64,000 nt of DNA from Azadirachta indica (lineage: Eukaryota; Streptophyta; Magnoliopsida; Sapindales; Meliaceae), in NCBI GenBank assembly GCA_022749755.1, contig CM040447.1, positions 15,599,087 through 15,663,086 on the forward strand, read 5' to 3'. Every line of letters begins with the position of its first letter. Position 1 is the first letter of the stretch. This document shows positions 48,640-59,870 of the stretch, piece after piece. A program made the translations under genes and the position numbers. Under the pieces are notes generated by a model. The model did not search any database, was not told the origin of the DNA, and worked only from the letters and a program-made list of their open reading frames with translations.

Positions 48640-49772
48640 TCTTCCTCGCCCTTGTGATACTTGATACCTTTGAGGTGACTATTCATAACTTATTTATTGT
48701 GGCTGCCTACCTTGCTAACTTTATTGTGCTACTAATTGAGCATTCCCCTGATGTGAGCTAGTCATTTGACTCGGTACCTACATCATGTGTGGACACTAGT
48801 TTCGATAATGTCCATGCTCTCCACATTCAAAACACACACCTAGAGGTATATGAGACCTCTGGTCATTTTAGGTACTTCCCTGAACAGATCTGGTTATTTG
48901 GCCTTGTGTCTGCCTGAAGCACGGACACATATTTTGGCAATAACCCTATTGCCCACACTTAAAACAAATACCTGGTATCTTGTAAGGACTACGGTTATCA
49001 CGGATTGGAGACTAACTTTTCATTTGTCTCTTCTCCCCTAATTTAGCAAGCTTCTTGTCAAAACTTCTTTTCTTTGATTTCACTATTTATTTAATCTCTT
49101 TCTCATCTTGTTCTATCATTAAAGTTTGTTCAACCACTTTTAAATAATTCTGAAGGTTCAACACTATAAATTTGTGTCGAAGTGACGGCCTTAAGCCTTT
49201 CATAAACTACTTAGTGTTGTCTTTCTCCCTCAAAATTATTGAATTATCAAACCGGCTTAATGCTTCAAACCTTGCCTCATATTGCGCCACTGACATATTT
49301 CCCTAAGTTAGATGAATAAATTCATCTAACATGGCATCACGAACTACCTCAGGAAAATATTTACCCATGAAGGCTTCTTTAAAAGCATCCCATATCTATT
49401 CGTCCTCCGGTCTTGTAATCTTCACAGTATTCCACCAATGATTTGCCTGCTCAATCAATTGAAATGTTGCAAGTTTAACCCAAATCTTTTTGGTGCCTGT
49501 ATAGCATCTAGAATTCAGTTAATTTGTTCCACCTATTTCTTAGCAATTAATGGACTAAACTTTCTGTCAAAAGTTGAAGGATTGAGTTTATTAAATTCGC
49601 TCAACACTGACATATTTTGTCCTCCATCACCATTACCCTGGTTTTGTGAATTACTGGTGATCCCACGAAGAATAATAACAAATTCTCTCAACGTTTGGTG
49701 AAAATCACCAAACTCTTCCCCTCTTTGTGAAAAAGATGCCTCTGTTTCTCCATAATCAAACATACTGAACAA
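48640..49772 (-). pseudogene. Chromovirus gag with two zinc knuckles (remnant)
   Basis: The minus strand gives SVLSEFNKLNPSTFDRKFSP near 49620-49540. Then come ANHWWNTVKI and YFPEVVRDAMLDEFIHL (about 49450-49300), the retrotransposon gag domain. Two CCHC-like knuckles follow: CFKCGQ near 48965 and CFECGEHGHYRN near 48830, each with one damaged position. Several stops. Upstream, 50413-50156 holds an 85-residue frame of unknown meaning. Confidence 0.8.
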
Positions 49773-50540
49773 AGGTCATTCATACATTAATCATATAAGT
49801 TTATAATTCTTTACAATAAAGCCAAGAAAGGGTACTCAAAGGACAACAAAATTTAAGTTACGCTATATAAGTATATAAAAAAACACTATATACATACAAA
49901 AGGTTAGTCGTTATCTAGTTTGTCTTCCCCACACAATCTCACCACCACTTTACATAGGTGTCTTCAATAACGACAGGCTCAAAAGGTTCCTCACATCCTA
50001 ACAAGAAAAGGATATAATATTACTGATTTCTTCTCACTAGTCTCATCTGTCATAACTCTTCTCATCCCCGAGACTTATCTCACCTGCTAACTTTCTTTTA
50101 ACTTCTTCATCCAGTGTCTTTCAGTTCTACAAGTATTTAGAAATCTTCTAGTATATTATAAACGATGGGTCACAAGTTTATTCTGATTCACTCCCTTGCC
50201 GTAAACCTTTAAACCCATTAATGCTTCATTTTTTACATCTTCAATAGTACACGGACTTGGATCAATATCTAAATAACGCATAATAGTCCCTGCCAATTTC
50301 TCTCTCATCCTATTAGCATACATTCTTCGCAAGTCCTTTATGAGAACACCTCTTAGAGCAGACTGCTCATTCTTATTCACACAGGTCCATCTATCGTACT
50401 TAGTCCTCCCCATACTACAAGACCAAATATATTAAAATTAAAAATTCATTTACAATAATAAAGTGCAGGTGACAATAGGCTAACATATCTCTAAAACGTT
50501 CCTATTATTATAAGAGATGCCTACAGAATCCTAACCCTAA

Positions 50541-50552
50541 GCTCTAATACTA
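50541..50552 (-). other. Chromovirus primer-binding site (Met tRNA type, decayed)
   Basis: On the minus strand tagtattagagc, five bases from the 5' LTR, differs at two positions from tggtatcagagc, the initiator-Met tRNA site usual in plant chromoviruses. Confidence 0.65.
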
Positions 50553-50557
50553 ACTTT

Positions 50558-52224
50558 TGTAACAACCATAATTTTAAGAAATTTTGACAGAATTTCCGCT
50601 ATCATGTAGTATACGTCAAATATGTAATCTTGTAAGCTTTAAAATTTCACTCTAAATATTTCTAATAAAATTAAACACCAACTGCTTTATTTTATTACTT
50701 AACAAAATGTAATCAGTTCCACGACTTCTAAAATTCAAGTACAAGCATGGAAGTTACATCAAAACTATACATTGTAACATATTTTTTATAATTACGAATC
50801 ACTTAAACCTAAAAAGTAAGGATAACCTAATGCCCAATAGACATTTATACACGAAGGTAGTTTTAAAATTTGCAATAAACAAATTTGAACATCAAAGCAC
50901 TTCTTAATTTTCAACAAATAGTGTAATAGAATATTAAATCAAAATTTCAATTTCAATAATCATATAAGCACGTAAAACACATTTATTCCATTTTTAAAAA
51001 AATTCTATAAAATGTTTGTGCTTACGTACTTTACGGACATTTTTCCGAAGAACCATCCCCCCAAAAACTAGCCATACATACGTTAAGAGTATTATTCTCA
51101 GGGATCGTCATCCCATAAAAAATGACCTTTAGGGACATTATTCATAAGGACCGTCATCCCAACAAAAATGACTTTTAGGAGCATTATTACAGGGACCGTT
51201 GCCCCAAACACCGGTGTCACGTCATAACAACAACCATGACCATCACATTCTCATTTATCAATTCATTTCATAACATTTCCATACAAACCTTATATTTATA
51301 AAAATGCAACTCGTGTTGATACAATTTTCTCACTGTATTTGTAAATTTAACATTTGCATAAAATTTATTATTTAAATCCGATTTTAAAAACAATTAATTT
51401 GATCAACACATGGTGATTTAGAAATTTCATACACATTTATCAAAACATCAACTGTAATTAAATACCTTACTTTTCAGCTTTAAAACTAAAATCCACCAAA
51501 TGCATATATAATTACCTACATGAATATCGTACAAAATTTCTACACTCTTGTTGGCTTTTCGTTCCCCTCAAAATTACTCCCCAATACCAATTAAACAATA
51601 ATAAATGATGAACCAGTAATAATAATAAACAATGCTTCAAACCTCATCATCTAAAACATGTACATACATCCATGTATATACATAGGTGTTAAAACATACA
51701 TTCATACACTAATTAAATTATGTAATTAATTTATTAAACTTAAAATTCAATTTTCAAAATTAAGTACTAATCGAACCTTTTTTTTCTTTGCTTTCTTTCT
51801 CTTCCCTTCATTTTTGACTGACTCTCAATTTTTAATTTGAAAACGAAAGTTTATATATATATATATCCACTGCTTGAACCAAACTTATTTTATTTAATTA
51901 TTTATTATTGTTTATTTTTTTTTTAACATTTGCCAACCACTTACTCCATGCACGTACTGCCCAAATTCTTAAATTAAGACATATAACCTCATAATTTTAT
52001 TAAACCCTTCAACTTTTCTTTTTATACCTTTTACTCATAACAAAATTTATATTATCCAATAAATCTATTCTTTTAGAGTCACAAACATATTTGTCCTAAT
52101 CAAAACTTTTTGAAAAATAAATATGTCTGTCATATAAATTCTAAACTGCCGCGTCCTCATATAATATAAAGTGGATATATCCAAAATGTGTATTCTAATT
52201 AAAGTAAGAACTCAAAGTATTATA
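50558..52224 (-). repeat. Chromovirus 5' LTR (1.67 kb)
   Basis: Starts tgtaacaaccataatttt and ends agtattata, with the final CA mutated to TA. It aligns with 42784-44442. Differences are frequent (substitutions and small indels), so the insertion is not recent. Confidence 0.9.
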
Positions 52225-52903
52225 TGGTAGAAGTTATATATAACATCCTTTTTCTTTGTTCTCATTCTCTCTTTCTTAATTTAGGTTTAATTACATAAAA
52301 TATTATCTAATTCATAGCTAGGGCTATGGGTGAAACTTTGATGATTTTAAAATAATTGTTCTTTAATCCTTTGCTTTGTATTTCATTGTTAAACTTTTCA
52401 ATTGATTGAATATTAGATTCTGCAAATATATTTGGCTTGTTAGAAACCTTGATTCATTATTAATAAATGGCACATTGATTACTTGAATGTTTTTTTACAT
52501 ATCAAAAGGTAAGGCAATTTGTACTCTTCACCATTAATTTAAATGTTAGTCTTTTCGTTTCCTTTCTTTTTTTTTATTTGAAAAGATATTTTCATGTGCT
52601 TAAATGATATTTATCTTCAAATTAAGATCACTCCTTAGTTAATTCTTAATTGTCTTATTGAAAATATGATCAATAATAATTTTTATAAATTTCTTCAAAG
52701 TGAATCTCTACTACCCTAGTATTTGGTACTATTGAATTTATTTTCTAAAATAAACAAATTAATCAAGATAATCCCCAGATAATTGGATCATTGGACTTGT
52801 GAACTTATTATAACTAATTCCTTGTTAATCGATACTCGAACTTTCGAATCTTTATTACTTGAAACAACTTGCACTTGTATATTATAATTTAAAAGTTTTA
52901 GCA

Positions 52904-52930
52904 AGCTTTTGGCACCGTTGCTAGGAAAAA
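52904..52930 (+). other. Athila-2 primer-binding site
   Basis: Agcttttggcaccgttgcta follows the 5' LTR directly. This is the mutated form of the tttggcgccgttgccgggg site found after Athila LTRs (tRNA-Asp type by family knowledge). Confidence 0.75.
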
Positions 52931-53422
52931 TGGTTTGTATAAAGTTTACTAAGTTCTTACTTTATTTTCTTTTACTAACTTTAACTCCTGATTATAACTC
53001 TAATATTTTTATTTATTTATTTACTTGTTGTTATTTATTTTTTAATTTGGAAGCTCAGTCGTCCATTTATATTCTTATTTATGTTTTGTTCTACATAGAT
53101 CACCTAAATTTTTGTTATTTATTTTGTTCTTGGTAGGCTTTGCCATTTATTTCAATTCTTTCTTTGGTTAATTATTGTGCTATTGGCTATACAGTTGTTT
53201 AATTTTCAATAGACAGGTTCCACAACCTCTTTTCTTTTTATTTATGTTAATATTGTTCTAACATTTTATTTTATTGTATTCTATCTTATCATGTTTTATT
53301 TTTATTTTATTTATGCTTGGGTGTATTGTGATCCTAGTTCACATTATTCAGTGAAAGATAATTGTGAAACCTTATTTGGAAATTTGTTTGATTCACCTTT
53401 ACAATCACACACATCTAGCACA

Positions 53423-54470
53423 ATGTCTAAAGAGGAAAATGTGCATAATGAGTATGAAAATCAACCATTAAGAACCAAGCTTGAACATTTACAATTGCCT
53501 CGAAGTTTTACTCCTTCATGTTTTATTTTTCCTCTTAATGCTAATAATTTTATATCTAAGTCAAAAATGATTCCATTACTTCCTAGTTTCCTTGGTTTAG
53601 AATCTGAAAGTCCTTATCTGCATCTTAAAAAATTTGAGGAAGTTTGTGCTACTCTTAATGATCAAGATTGTATCGATGAAATTTTTAAGCTAAAATTATT
53701 TCCTTATTATTAAAAGATAAAGCAAAAAATTTGGCTTAACTTTTTGAAATCTAGATCAATTAGCAAATGGCATGAAATGCAAGGTGAATTCTTTAAAAAA
53801 AAAATTCTTTCCAACATATAAGACCAATACTTTGAAAGGGCAAATCCAAGATTTTTCTCAAAATTCAAACGAAGCATATTTCTAATGTTAGGAAAGATTT
53901 AAGGATTTGCTAAATTCTTGTCCATGTCATGGTTTTGAAAAATGACGGACTATAAGTTTCTTTTATGAAGGATTAACACCTGAAACAAAGAAATTTGTGG
54001 AACTAATGTGTAATGGAGAATTTTTTGACAAAGAATTTGAAGAAGCCTTAGAATATTTAGAGCACTTGGCTGAAAACTCATAATCATGGTATAACACTAA
54101 TTCATCTAAAAATTCAATTAGATGTAATCTTGCAAATGTAAAGGAAAATATCACCTTAATCAAGAAGATTATCTAAATGCTATGATTATTAGTTTGGCTA
54201 AAAAGTTTAAAGCCTTAGAAAAAAGGAGAGTTATGGAAGCTAAATCTGTGCAAAATGAAGAAATTTGTGGCATTTGTGAAATTACAGGGCATTCAACAAA
54301 TGAATGTTCAGATATTCCTATTTTTAGAGAAGGTTTTCATGAACAAGCAAATGCAATAAATAATTTTAAAAAACCTTTTCCATTTGTTTTTCAGAAACTT
54401 ATAATCCTAAATGAAGGAATAATCCCAATTTTAGTTGGAGGAATCACAAAAATACACATATAATGCCTTC
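53423..54470 (+). pseudogene. Athila-2 gag (remnant)
   Basis: The first open part (frame 53291-53713, real start probably the ATG near 53423) reads TKLEHLQLPRSFTPSCFIFP and MIPLLPSFLGLESESPYLHL, the Athila gag N-terminus. After a stop at 53713 homology continues (FYEGLTPETKKFVELMCNGE near 53965, ALEYLEHLAENS near 54050). The zinc-knuckle region CGICEITGHSTNEC lies near 54270-54310, followed by HEQANAINNFKKPF. Several stops and frameshifts. Confidence 0.85.
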
Positions 54471-55031
54471 TCAAGGTACGCCAAATTTTCATTCTTATAC
54501 ATCACCACCTTCGAAGAATCTTGAACAGACATTGCAAGCATTTATGCAAAGGCAAACAAATATTAATTAAACTTCACAAGCTATCACTTAAATCAAAAGT
54601 ACATTGTCCACTTTGTTTGCATCTTTGTGCCCTTAGGAAAAAGGTAAGTGTACTACTTAAACTCAACCTAATCCTTCTAGTCAATATTATGTTTCTAGTA
54701 TAAGTAAAGCTCAACTTGAAAATGCCAATTCCATTACAACTTTATGAAGTGGTAAGGCTATTGACAAAACCATTCCTCTCAAGGACCAAATGCATGGTGT
54801 TCCATTAAAGCCACAAGGTAATGGTAAGGATGATGGTAAGCACGATGAAACTAAATCTTTTATTGCTATTAAATGCCTAATACCTGCTTCTTTTCTTTAG
54901 AGATTACAACTAATTCAAAAGTTGAACCAAAATTCTAAAATCTTTGAACTCTTTAAACAAGTTAAAATTAACATTCTTTTGTTAGATGCAATTAAGTAAA
55001 TTCCTTCTTATGCTAAATTTTTGAAAGATTT

Positions 55032-55385
55032 ATGCACTATAAAAGGAAGCTTCATGTTCAAAAGAAAGCATTTTTAATTGAAAATGTTAGTTCAATTATT
55101 CAACATAACACTGCACCAAAATATAAAGATCCTGGTTGTACAACCATTTCTTATGTAATTAGAAACTTTAGGATAAACCATACTTTATTTGATCTTGGTG
55201 CAAGTGTTAATCTTTTACCATATTCAGTGTATGAGCAATTAGATTTAGGTGAGCTTAAACCTACCTCTATAACACTTCAACTTGCTGATCATTTTGTGAA
55301 TATGGCACATGGAATACTTGAGGGTGTGTTAGTCCAAGTAGACAAATTTTACTTTCCAGTTGATTTTATTATCTTAGACACATAA
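55032..55385 (+). pseudogene. Athila-2 protease (remnant)
   Basis: The open frame reads DPGCTTISYVIRNFRINHTL, then FDLGASVNLLPYSVYEQLDL and LEGVLVQVDKFYFPVDFIIL. The catalytic motif is DLGAS, as in many Athila elements. It is isolated from gag by stops. Confidence 0.85.
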
Positions 55386-55498
55386 CCTGTTTCTAACTCA
55401 AGCACCCAAATTCCACATCATATTAGGACATCCATTCTTGCTACATCTAATGCACTAATCAATTGTAGAACTAGAGTTTAAAACTATCCTTTAGAAAC

Positions 55499-56335
55499 AT
55501 GACATTAGAAATGAATATGTTTAATATTTACAAGCAACGCAGTGAAAATGATGACATGCATAGAGTTAGTTATATTGAGAAATTTGTTCATGACTGCTTT
55601 AATGTTTCATCTTTTTCTAATCCCTTGGACGCTTGTCTAAATGGTTGCAATGATTTTAGTTTTGATCAAAATCTTGAAATATCTCACATTTATTCCCTTT
55701 TAAAACTTCTGAGGTTTTAAAAGTGAATGGATGGAGACCAAAATTTGAAGACTTACCTTAATAAGCTGATAAACTGATGTCATCGATCAGCCAAAACTCA
55801 TATTGAAACCATTACCATCCGATCTCAAATATGCTTTCTTGGGTGCCAATGAAACTTTTCTAATAATAATTTTTCCTAAACTCAATATTTTTCAAGAATA
55901 TAAGTTGCTAGAAATTCTGAGATTGCATAAGCATGCTTTAAGATGGACTATAGCTGACATTGAAGGAATTAGTCTTTTGATTTGCACACATAAGATATAT
56001 TTGGAAGATAATGCCAAATCATCTAGACAAATGCAATATAGGCTAAATCCTAATATAAAAGAAGTAGTGAGAAATGAGGTTCTCAAGCTTTTAGATGTGA
56101 GAATCATTTACCTCAATTCTATTAGCATATAGGTAAGTTTTACTCAAGTTGTACCTAAGAAATTTAAAGTTATTGTAGTAAAAAATGAAAATAATGAATT
56201 ATTTCTAACTAGAACATAATGAATTAATCCTAACTAGAACAATTACTGGTTGGAGAATGTACATTGAGTATAGAAAACTCAACTCAACAACTAGAACCAT
56301 TAGCTTTTACCATTTATGGATTAAATGTTAGAAAG
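55499..56335 (+). pseudogene. Athila-2 RT N-terminus, truncated by deletion
   Basis: KPLPSDLKYAFLGANETFLI (55803 on) and LRLHKHALRWTIADIEGISL, then CTHKIYLEDNAKSSRQMQYR, are the region before the RT palm. After WRM-like sequence near 56255 and PFMDXMLE near 56320 the sequence runs directly into the 3' LTR. RT palm, RNase H and integrase are missing, so this is an internal deletion derivative. Confidence 0.8.
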
Positions 56336-57658
56336 TGTTAATAAAATGTGTACAATGTTATTAACTTCGCCAAAATTAGCATTTTTCTTTATACTGAATT
56401 TTAGAACAAAAATTGGACTTAATAATCGATTTTGCTCAAGTTTAATATAATAAGTATATCTTTTAATCCAAAACATCATTTGATATGATTTTTGAGCCAC
56501 AAGAACAAAAACTCATTCCTTCACAAAAGTGTAAATTAGAGATCAAACAAGTTCAAGCATTTATGGGGTTAAAATCAAGTTTCAACAGAACTCAATAAGA
56601 GTTTGGGGCCAACCCAACATAGTTTTGTATTTGGGCTATATCTTCCCACATATGTATTTAAAAATCATATGGTTGGATGTTTTAAATATATTACAGATAC
56701 ACTTGTCCAAACTTAGAGTCTATGGTTGTCAAAAGTAGCTGTCATTTTAGAAGATCGATAGAGAAACTTAAACTGAACACTTTTGCTAATTTTTAACATA
56801 ACTCAAGCTGTACATAATCAATTTAGTTGAAATTCGAACCATTGGAAAGCTTATGAAGGCGCCTACAATTGTGGAAAAGACATCTTCAACAAATTGGTGA
56901 ATTACATGGTACAGAATGTAATACAATCAGATAGAGCATGATTAAGTTAAAATTATATAACTTGTGTTCACATATATGAAATATACATTGTTTTGCCTAT
57001 ATAAAGGAAGTGGTAAAAGTTATCCAGGACATCCTTTTTCTTTGTTTTCATTCTCCTTGGAATTACATAATGTATTGCTACATTCATAGCTAGGGCCAAG
57101 GGTGAAACTATCATGATTTTAAAATGCTTGTTCTTTGATCCTTAGCTTTGTATTTCATTATTAAACTCTTCAATTGATTGAATACTAGATTTTGTAAGTG
57201 TTTAATTTGTTAGAAACCTAATTCATTGTTAATAAATGGTGCATTGATTGCCTAAATATATTTCTATATATTAAAGAGTAAGGCAACTTGTAGTTTTCGC
57301 CAGCAATTTAAAGATTAGTTTTTTTGTTTCCTTTCTTTTCTTTTGAGAATATACTTTTATGTACTTAAATAATATTCATCTTCCGATTAAGATCACTTCT
57401 TAGTTGATTATTAATTGTATTACTAAAAAAGAATCAATAATAATTTTTATAAATATCTTCAAAGTGAATCTTTAATGCCCTATTATTTGGTAACATTGAA
57501 TTTATCTTTTAAATAAACAAATTAATCAAGATAATTTTTCATATTTGGACCATTGGATTTGTGTACTTATAATTTTCCGTAGATCGATACTCGAATTTCC
57601 GAAACTTTATTACTTGAGACAATGTATACTTAGATATTATAATCTAAAAGTTATAGCA
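56335..57658 (+). repeat. Athila-2 3' LTR
   Basis: Matches the interrupted 5' LTR in order. A TATA box (ctatataaag) lies at about 56997-57004. At the site of the chromovirus insertion this copy is uninterrupted (ggaagtggtaaaagttat), which confirms the tggta duplication. The LTR ends gttatagca at 57658. Confidence 0.85.
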
Positions 57659-57663
57659 TTGAT

Positions 57664-58105
57664 AATTGTACATATGTTTACCACCTCAAAACTGTAATGT
57701 GTGAATTCTCAAATTGATGACGCTTCTATTACAGACATTAATCATGTTGAGAATTCAAATTATATTGCGGGTTTTTATCATAATCTCTATGATTTTTCAC
57801 ACTGAATTTACGCAAAAATTAAAGTACCCATTTTAGAACAAACGCTTAGATTAGAAATAACAGTCCGGGAAACAGATATCATAGAAATAACAGAAAAAAA
57901 CAATAATAAGTAACTTTATTAACATCAATGATAGGAGCTAAATTAAAATGGGAAGAGTGCACTGAGAACAAAACAATAGATATTTTCTTCCAATATTGCA
58001 TTTAGCTTTTCACTTCTTGTACCCCTATAGTAGACATAGGTTTGCGTTCTCTTTCCATATAACTCATTAGTAATTCACCCAGAAGAAAAACACGAGTATA
58101 AAATC
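57664..58105. other. 3' flank of F-box gene 2 with polyadenylation signal
   Basis: The left end repeats the 30-bp unit seen at 41980-42060. On the minus strand an AATAAA lies at 57920-57915, about 190 bp after the F-box stop codon. No other gene. Confidence 0.55.
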
Positions 58106-59224
58106 TCATTCATCGACACCCAATACATGCCATGGAATATGAAAAAAACTATCGTCCCCTTTGATTGGAATTAAACTCTCTTTATAATGATAAACCGAGA
58201 AAAAAGAACTTTTAAGTCCCAAATCCCTCATTTCATCGGTATGAGGATCGTACAAGAGGATCTGATTAGACTGAGTTTCTACAAAAAATGCATCATTTTT
58301 CCAAAATCCAAGTGGCTTAAAAATTCCTATAAAAGGTCCTACACTTAATTGCTTGTTCCAATTCTTCTCTTTCCATATCCATATTTCCAAGCAACTTGCG
58401 TTATTATCTAAAATAAGCAATGAGAGAAACTCGTCATTTAATCCAAAAGCCACTTCTGATGATTGAGGAAGAGGTGGCCCTTGTATCTCTTCGAACACCT
58501 CCTCACCCAAATGAAATGAAAGAAGCACTCTGTGGCCATTACTTCGAAACTCTAATAACCAATAACAAAATCCATCCAAGTATATGCAATCAAACGACCA
58601 TGGCATATGGTAATGACTTGATTTAAAAGATTCAAAATTTCTCCAAGAATTCGTAGATAAGGTGTACACTGAAACATGCAAAAAATCATGCAAGGAATTT
58701 CTTTTTACGTCCCATAAGGTATATAACAAAATAAACTTGTACTCGTAACTCTTGAGATCCCATCCGAATCCCGTACTAGTACGAAAAATCCTTGTATATC
58801 GTGGAAAGCTTGTTTTACATTTTGGAAGAGGCCTATGCTCCTTCGTTGCGAGGTTCCATAGATGTAACCGATTATTGACTCCAAATATACAAAATACGCC
58901 TTCATAGGGACCCCCAAAAAATCCACATACGGGCTGGTGAGGATCAAGATCTTCCCTCGTTAAATCTTTCAATGTTTCATCAACGAACAAATGAAATGCC
59001 TCTGTTGGATACGCAAATTGATCTTCTTCATCGACTACCGTATATGTTACAATTAGACGGATTTTGTCATCATGTTTTAGGTGCCTAGATATAAATTTAG
59101 GATCTTTAATTAAAGCATCCCAAGATTTGCAAACACATCTAAATCTTATCAATGATTTCACTGGTAGCAGTAATAGAATTGCGTACACGGCATCTTCAAA
59201 AAAGTCTTCATTGCTTATCACCAT
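58106..59224 (-). CDS. F-box protein 2, S-locus F-box (SLF)-like, 372 aa
   Basis: An intact 372-residue frame. The F-box (about residues 8-50) reads EDAVYAILLLLPVKSLIRFR and VCKSWDALIKDPKFISRHL. The F-box-associated domain (about 100-345) shows LHLWNLATKEHRPLPK, STGFGWDLKSYEYKFILLY, VSVYTLSTNSWRNFESFKSS, LLSFHLGEEVFEEIQGPPLP and GPFIGIFKPLGFWKNDAFF. The predicted role is substrate receptor of an SCF ubiquitin ligase. It shares about half its residues, total length and 5'-UTR structure with F-box protein 1 (13809-14933, same strand), so the two are paralogues. The acidic inter-domain stretch after residue 60 differs most. In an S-locus such proteins bind S-RNases, but that is inference. Nothing in the frame suggests decay. 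Confidence 0.9.
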   Translation of the reverse strand: MVISNEDFFEDAVYAILLLLPVKSLIRFRCVCKSWDALIKDPKFISRHLKHDDKIRLIVTYTVVDEEDQFAYPTEAFHLFVDETLKDLTREDLDPHQPVCGFFGGPYEGVFCIFGVNNRLHLWNLATKEHRPLPKCKTSFPRYTRIFRTSTGFGWDLKSYEYKFILLYTLWDVKRNSLHDFLHVSVYTLSTNSWRNFESFKSSHYHMPWSFDCIYLDGFCYWLLEFRSNGHRVLLSFHLGEEVFEEIQGPPLPQSSEVAFGLNDEFLSLLILDNNASCLEIWIWKEKNWNKQLSVGPFIGIFKPLGFWKNDAFFVETQSNQILLYDPHTDEMRDLGLKSSFFSVYHYKESLIPIKGDDSFFHIPWHVLGVDE

Positions 59225-59269
59225 TATATCTTTCTCAGTTTAAATAATATACCAAATTAATACCTTTAC

Positions 59270-59595
59270 CTGCAAAAGATTTTACGAATACTGTAAATGA
59301 AAGTGTCCATTTTTCTGTTGAAACAAAAAAAAAAAATTCACTCTTTGACAATGAGTAACAAAAAATTACCTATCAAATAATTAAATTAGAAAATAAATTG
59401 AAATCATCATTTCTATCTACTTTTAGAATAAGAATTGCTAGGCCATTTCTAAAGATATATACATCGTGATGAGTGTGTTGTAATCCTTCTTTTAAGTGAA
59501 AACAGTCTAAAATTTTAGAAATACATTATGTAAATGCAACAGTGTAGAAATCACAGATCATTGTAAAAGAAAGAAAATGAAAAATTATTCCATAC
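59270..59595 (-). other. Inferred 5'-UTR intron of F-box gene 2 (326 bp)
   Basis: On the minus strand the donor (agacgg, then gtatgg) lies at 59595 and the acceptor cttttgcag ends at 59270, leaving 45 nt to the ATG. F-box gene 1 has the same signals and a 46-nt leader. The shared tctttgacaat block (59341 and 17971) lies inside both introns. Not experimentally supported. Confidence 0.55.
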
Positions 59596-59870
59596 CCGTC
59601 TGCTGCTGATCTCTTTTGAAACTGCAACAGTATGAAACTTTCTGCTTCCAATCTTCAATATGATTAAGTGTTGATCAATGAAGAATTGATTTAGATAATA
59701 ATTTATTACTTCACAAGCTTCCACAAATTACGAAAAAGCTCCTCTAGGAACAAGGTAAGTTGCAACGGACATTTTTATCTTGAAGATGGATGTGATATAA
59801 GTAAAATTGAGGGAAATTAGAATAGGTAATTGTGGATTGGCAATAATTTCGCTTGCAAATTGACTACTAG
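59596..59870 (-). promoter_or_regulatory. Exon 1 / promoter block of F-box gene 2
   Basis: Aligns with 18283-18590 upstream of F-box gene 1 (shared cttccacaaatt, gggaaattagaatag, aatttcgct on the plus strand). Conservation stops above about 59870. It is the likely transcription start and core promoter, retained after gene duplication. No clear TATA box is visible. Confidence 0.5.

Larger units (their letters stand above)
42784..52224 (-). mobile_element. Chromovirus (Tekay/Reina-like Ty3/gypsy), 9.4 kb, minus strand
   Basis: It is flanked by an exact 5-bp duplication tggta (42779-42783 and 52225-52229). LTRs lie at 42784-44442 and 50558-52224. On the minus strand the order is 5' LTR, primer-binding site, gag with zinc knuckles, protease, RT, RNase H, integrase (part triplicated), chromodomain-like tail, polypurine tract and 3' LTR. 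The LTRs are clearly diverged and all frames carry stops. The element interrupts the 5' LTR of Athila-2 and is therefore younger than it. Confidence 0.92.
42065..52903 (+). repeat. Athila-2 5' LTR, interrupted by the chromovirus
   Basis: The left part 42065-42783 and right part 52225-52903 align with consecutive parts of the 3' LTR. Examples are aatgttattaactt at 42122 and 56356, and catcctttttctttgtt at about 52245 and 57035. Total about 1.39 kb. A TATA-like cctatatatacg lies at about 42763. The LTR ends ttttagca at 52903. Confidence 0.85.
42065..57658 (+). mobile_element. Athila-2: internally deleted Athila gypsy element with nested chromovirus
   Basis: The flanking 5-bp duplication ttgat is present at 42060-42064 and 57659-57663. 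The 5' LTR is 42065-42783 plus 52225-52903, split by the chromovirus. The internal region (52904-56335) has an Athila primer-binding site, gag, protease and the first part of RT. The rest of pol is missing. The 3' LTR is about 56335-57658. The retained part resembles non-autonomous Athila derivatives. The start of the 3' LTR is uncertain by some tens of bases because its first part is diverged. Confidence 0.85.

Noticed and set aside
59243..59253. A TATA box for F-box gene 2 (ggtatattattt on the minus strand)
   Set aside because: It lies only about 20-30 nt from the ATG, downstream of the inferred intron acceptor. It is too close to be the core promoter.
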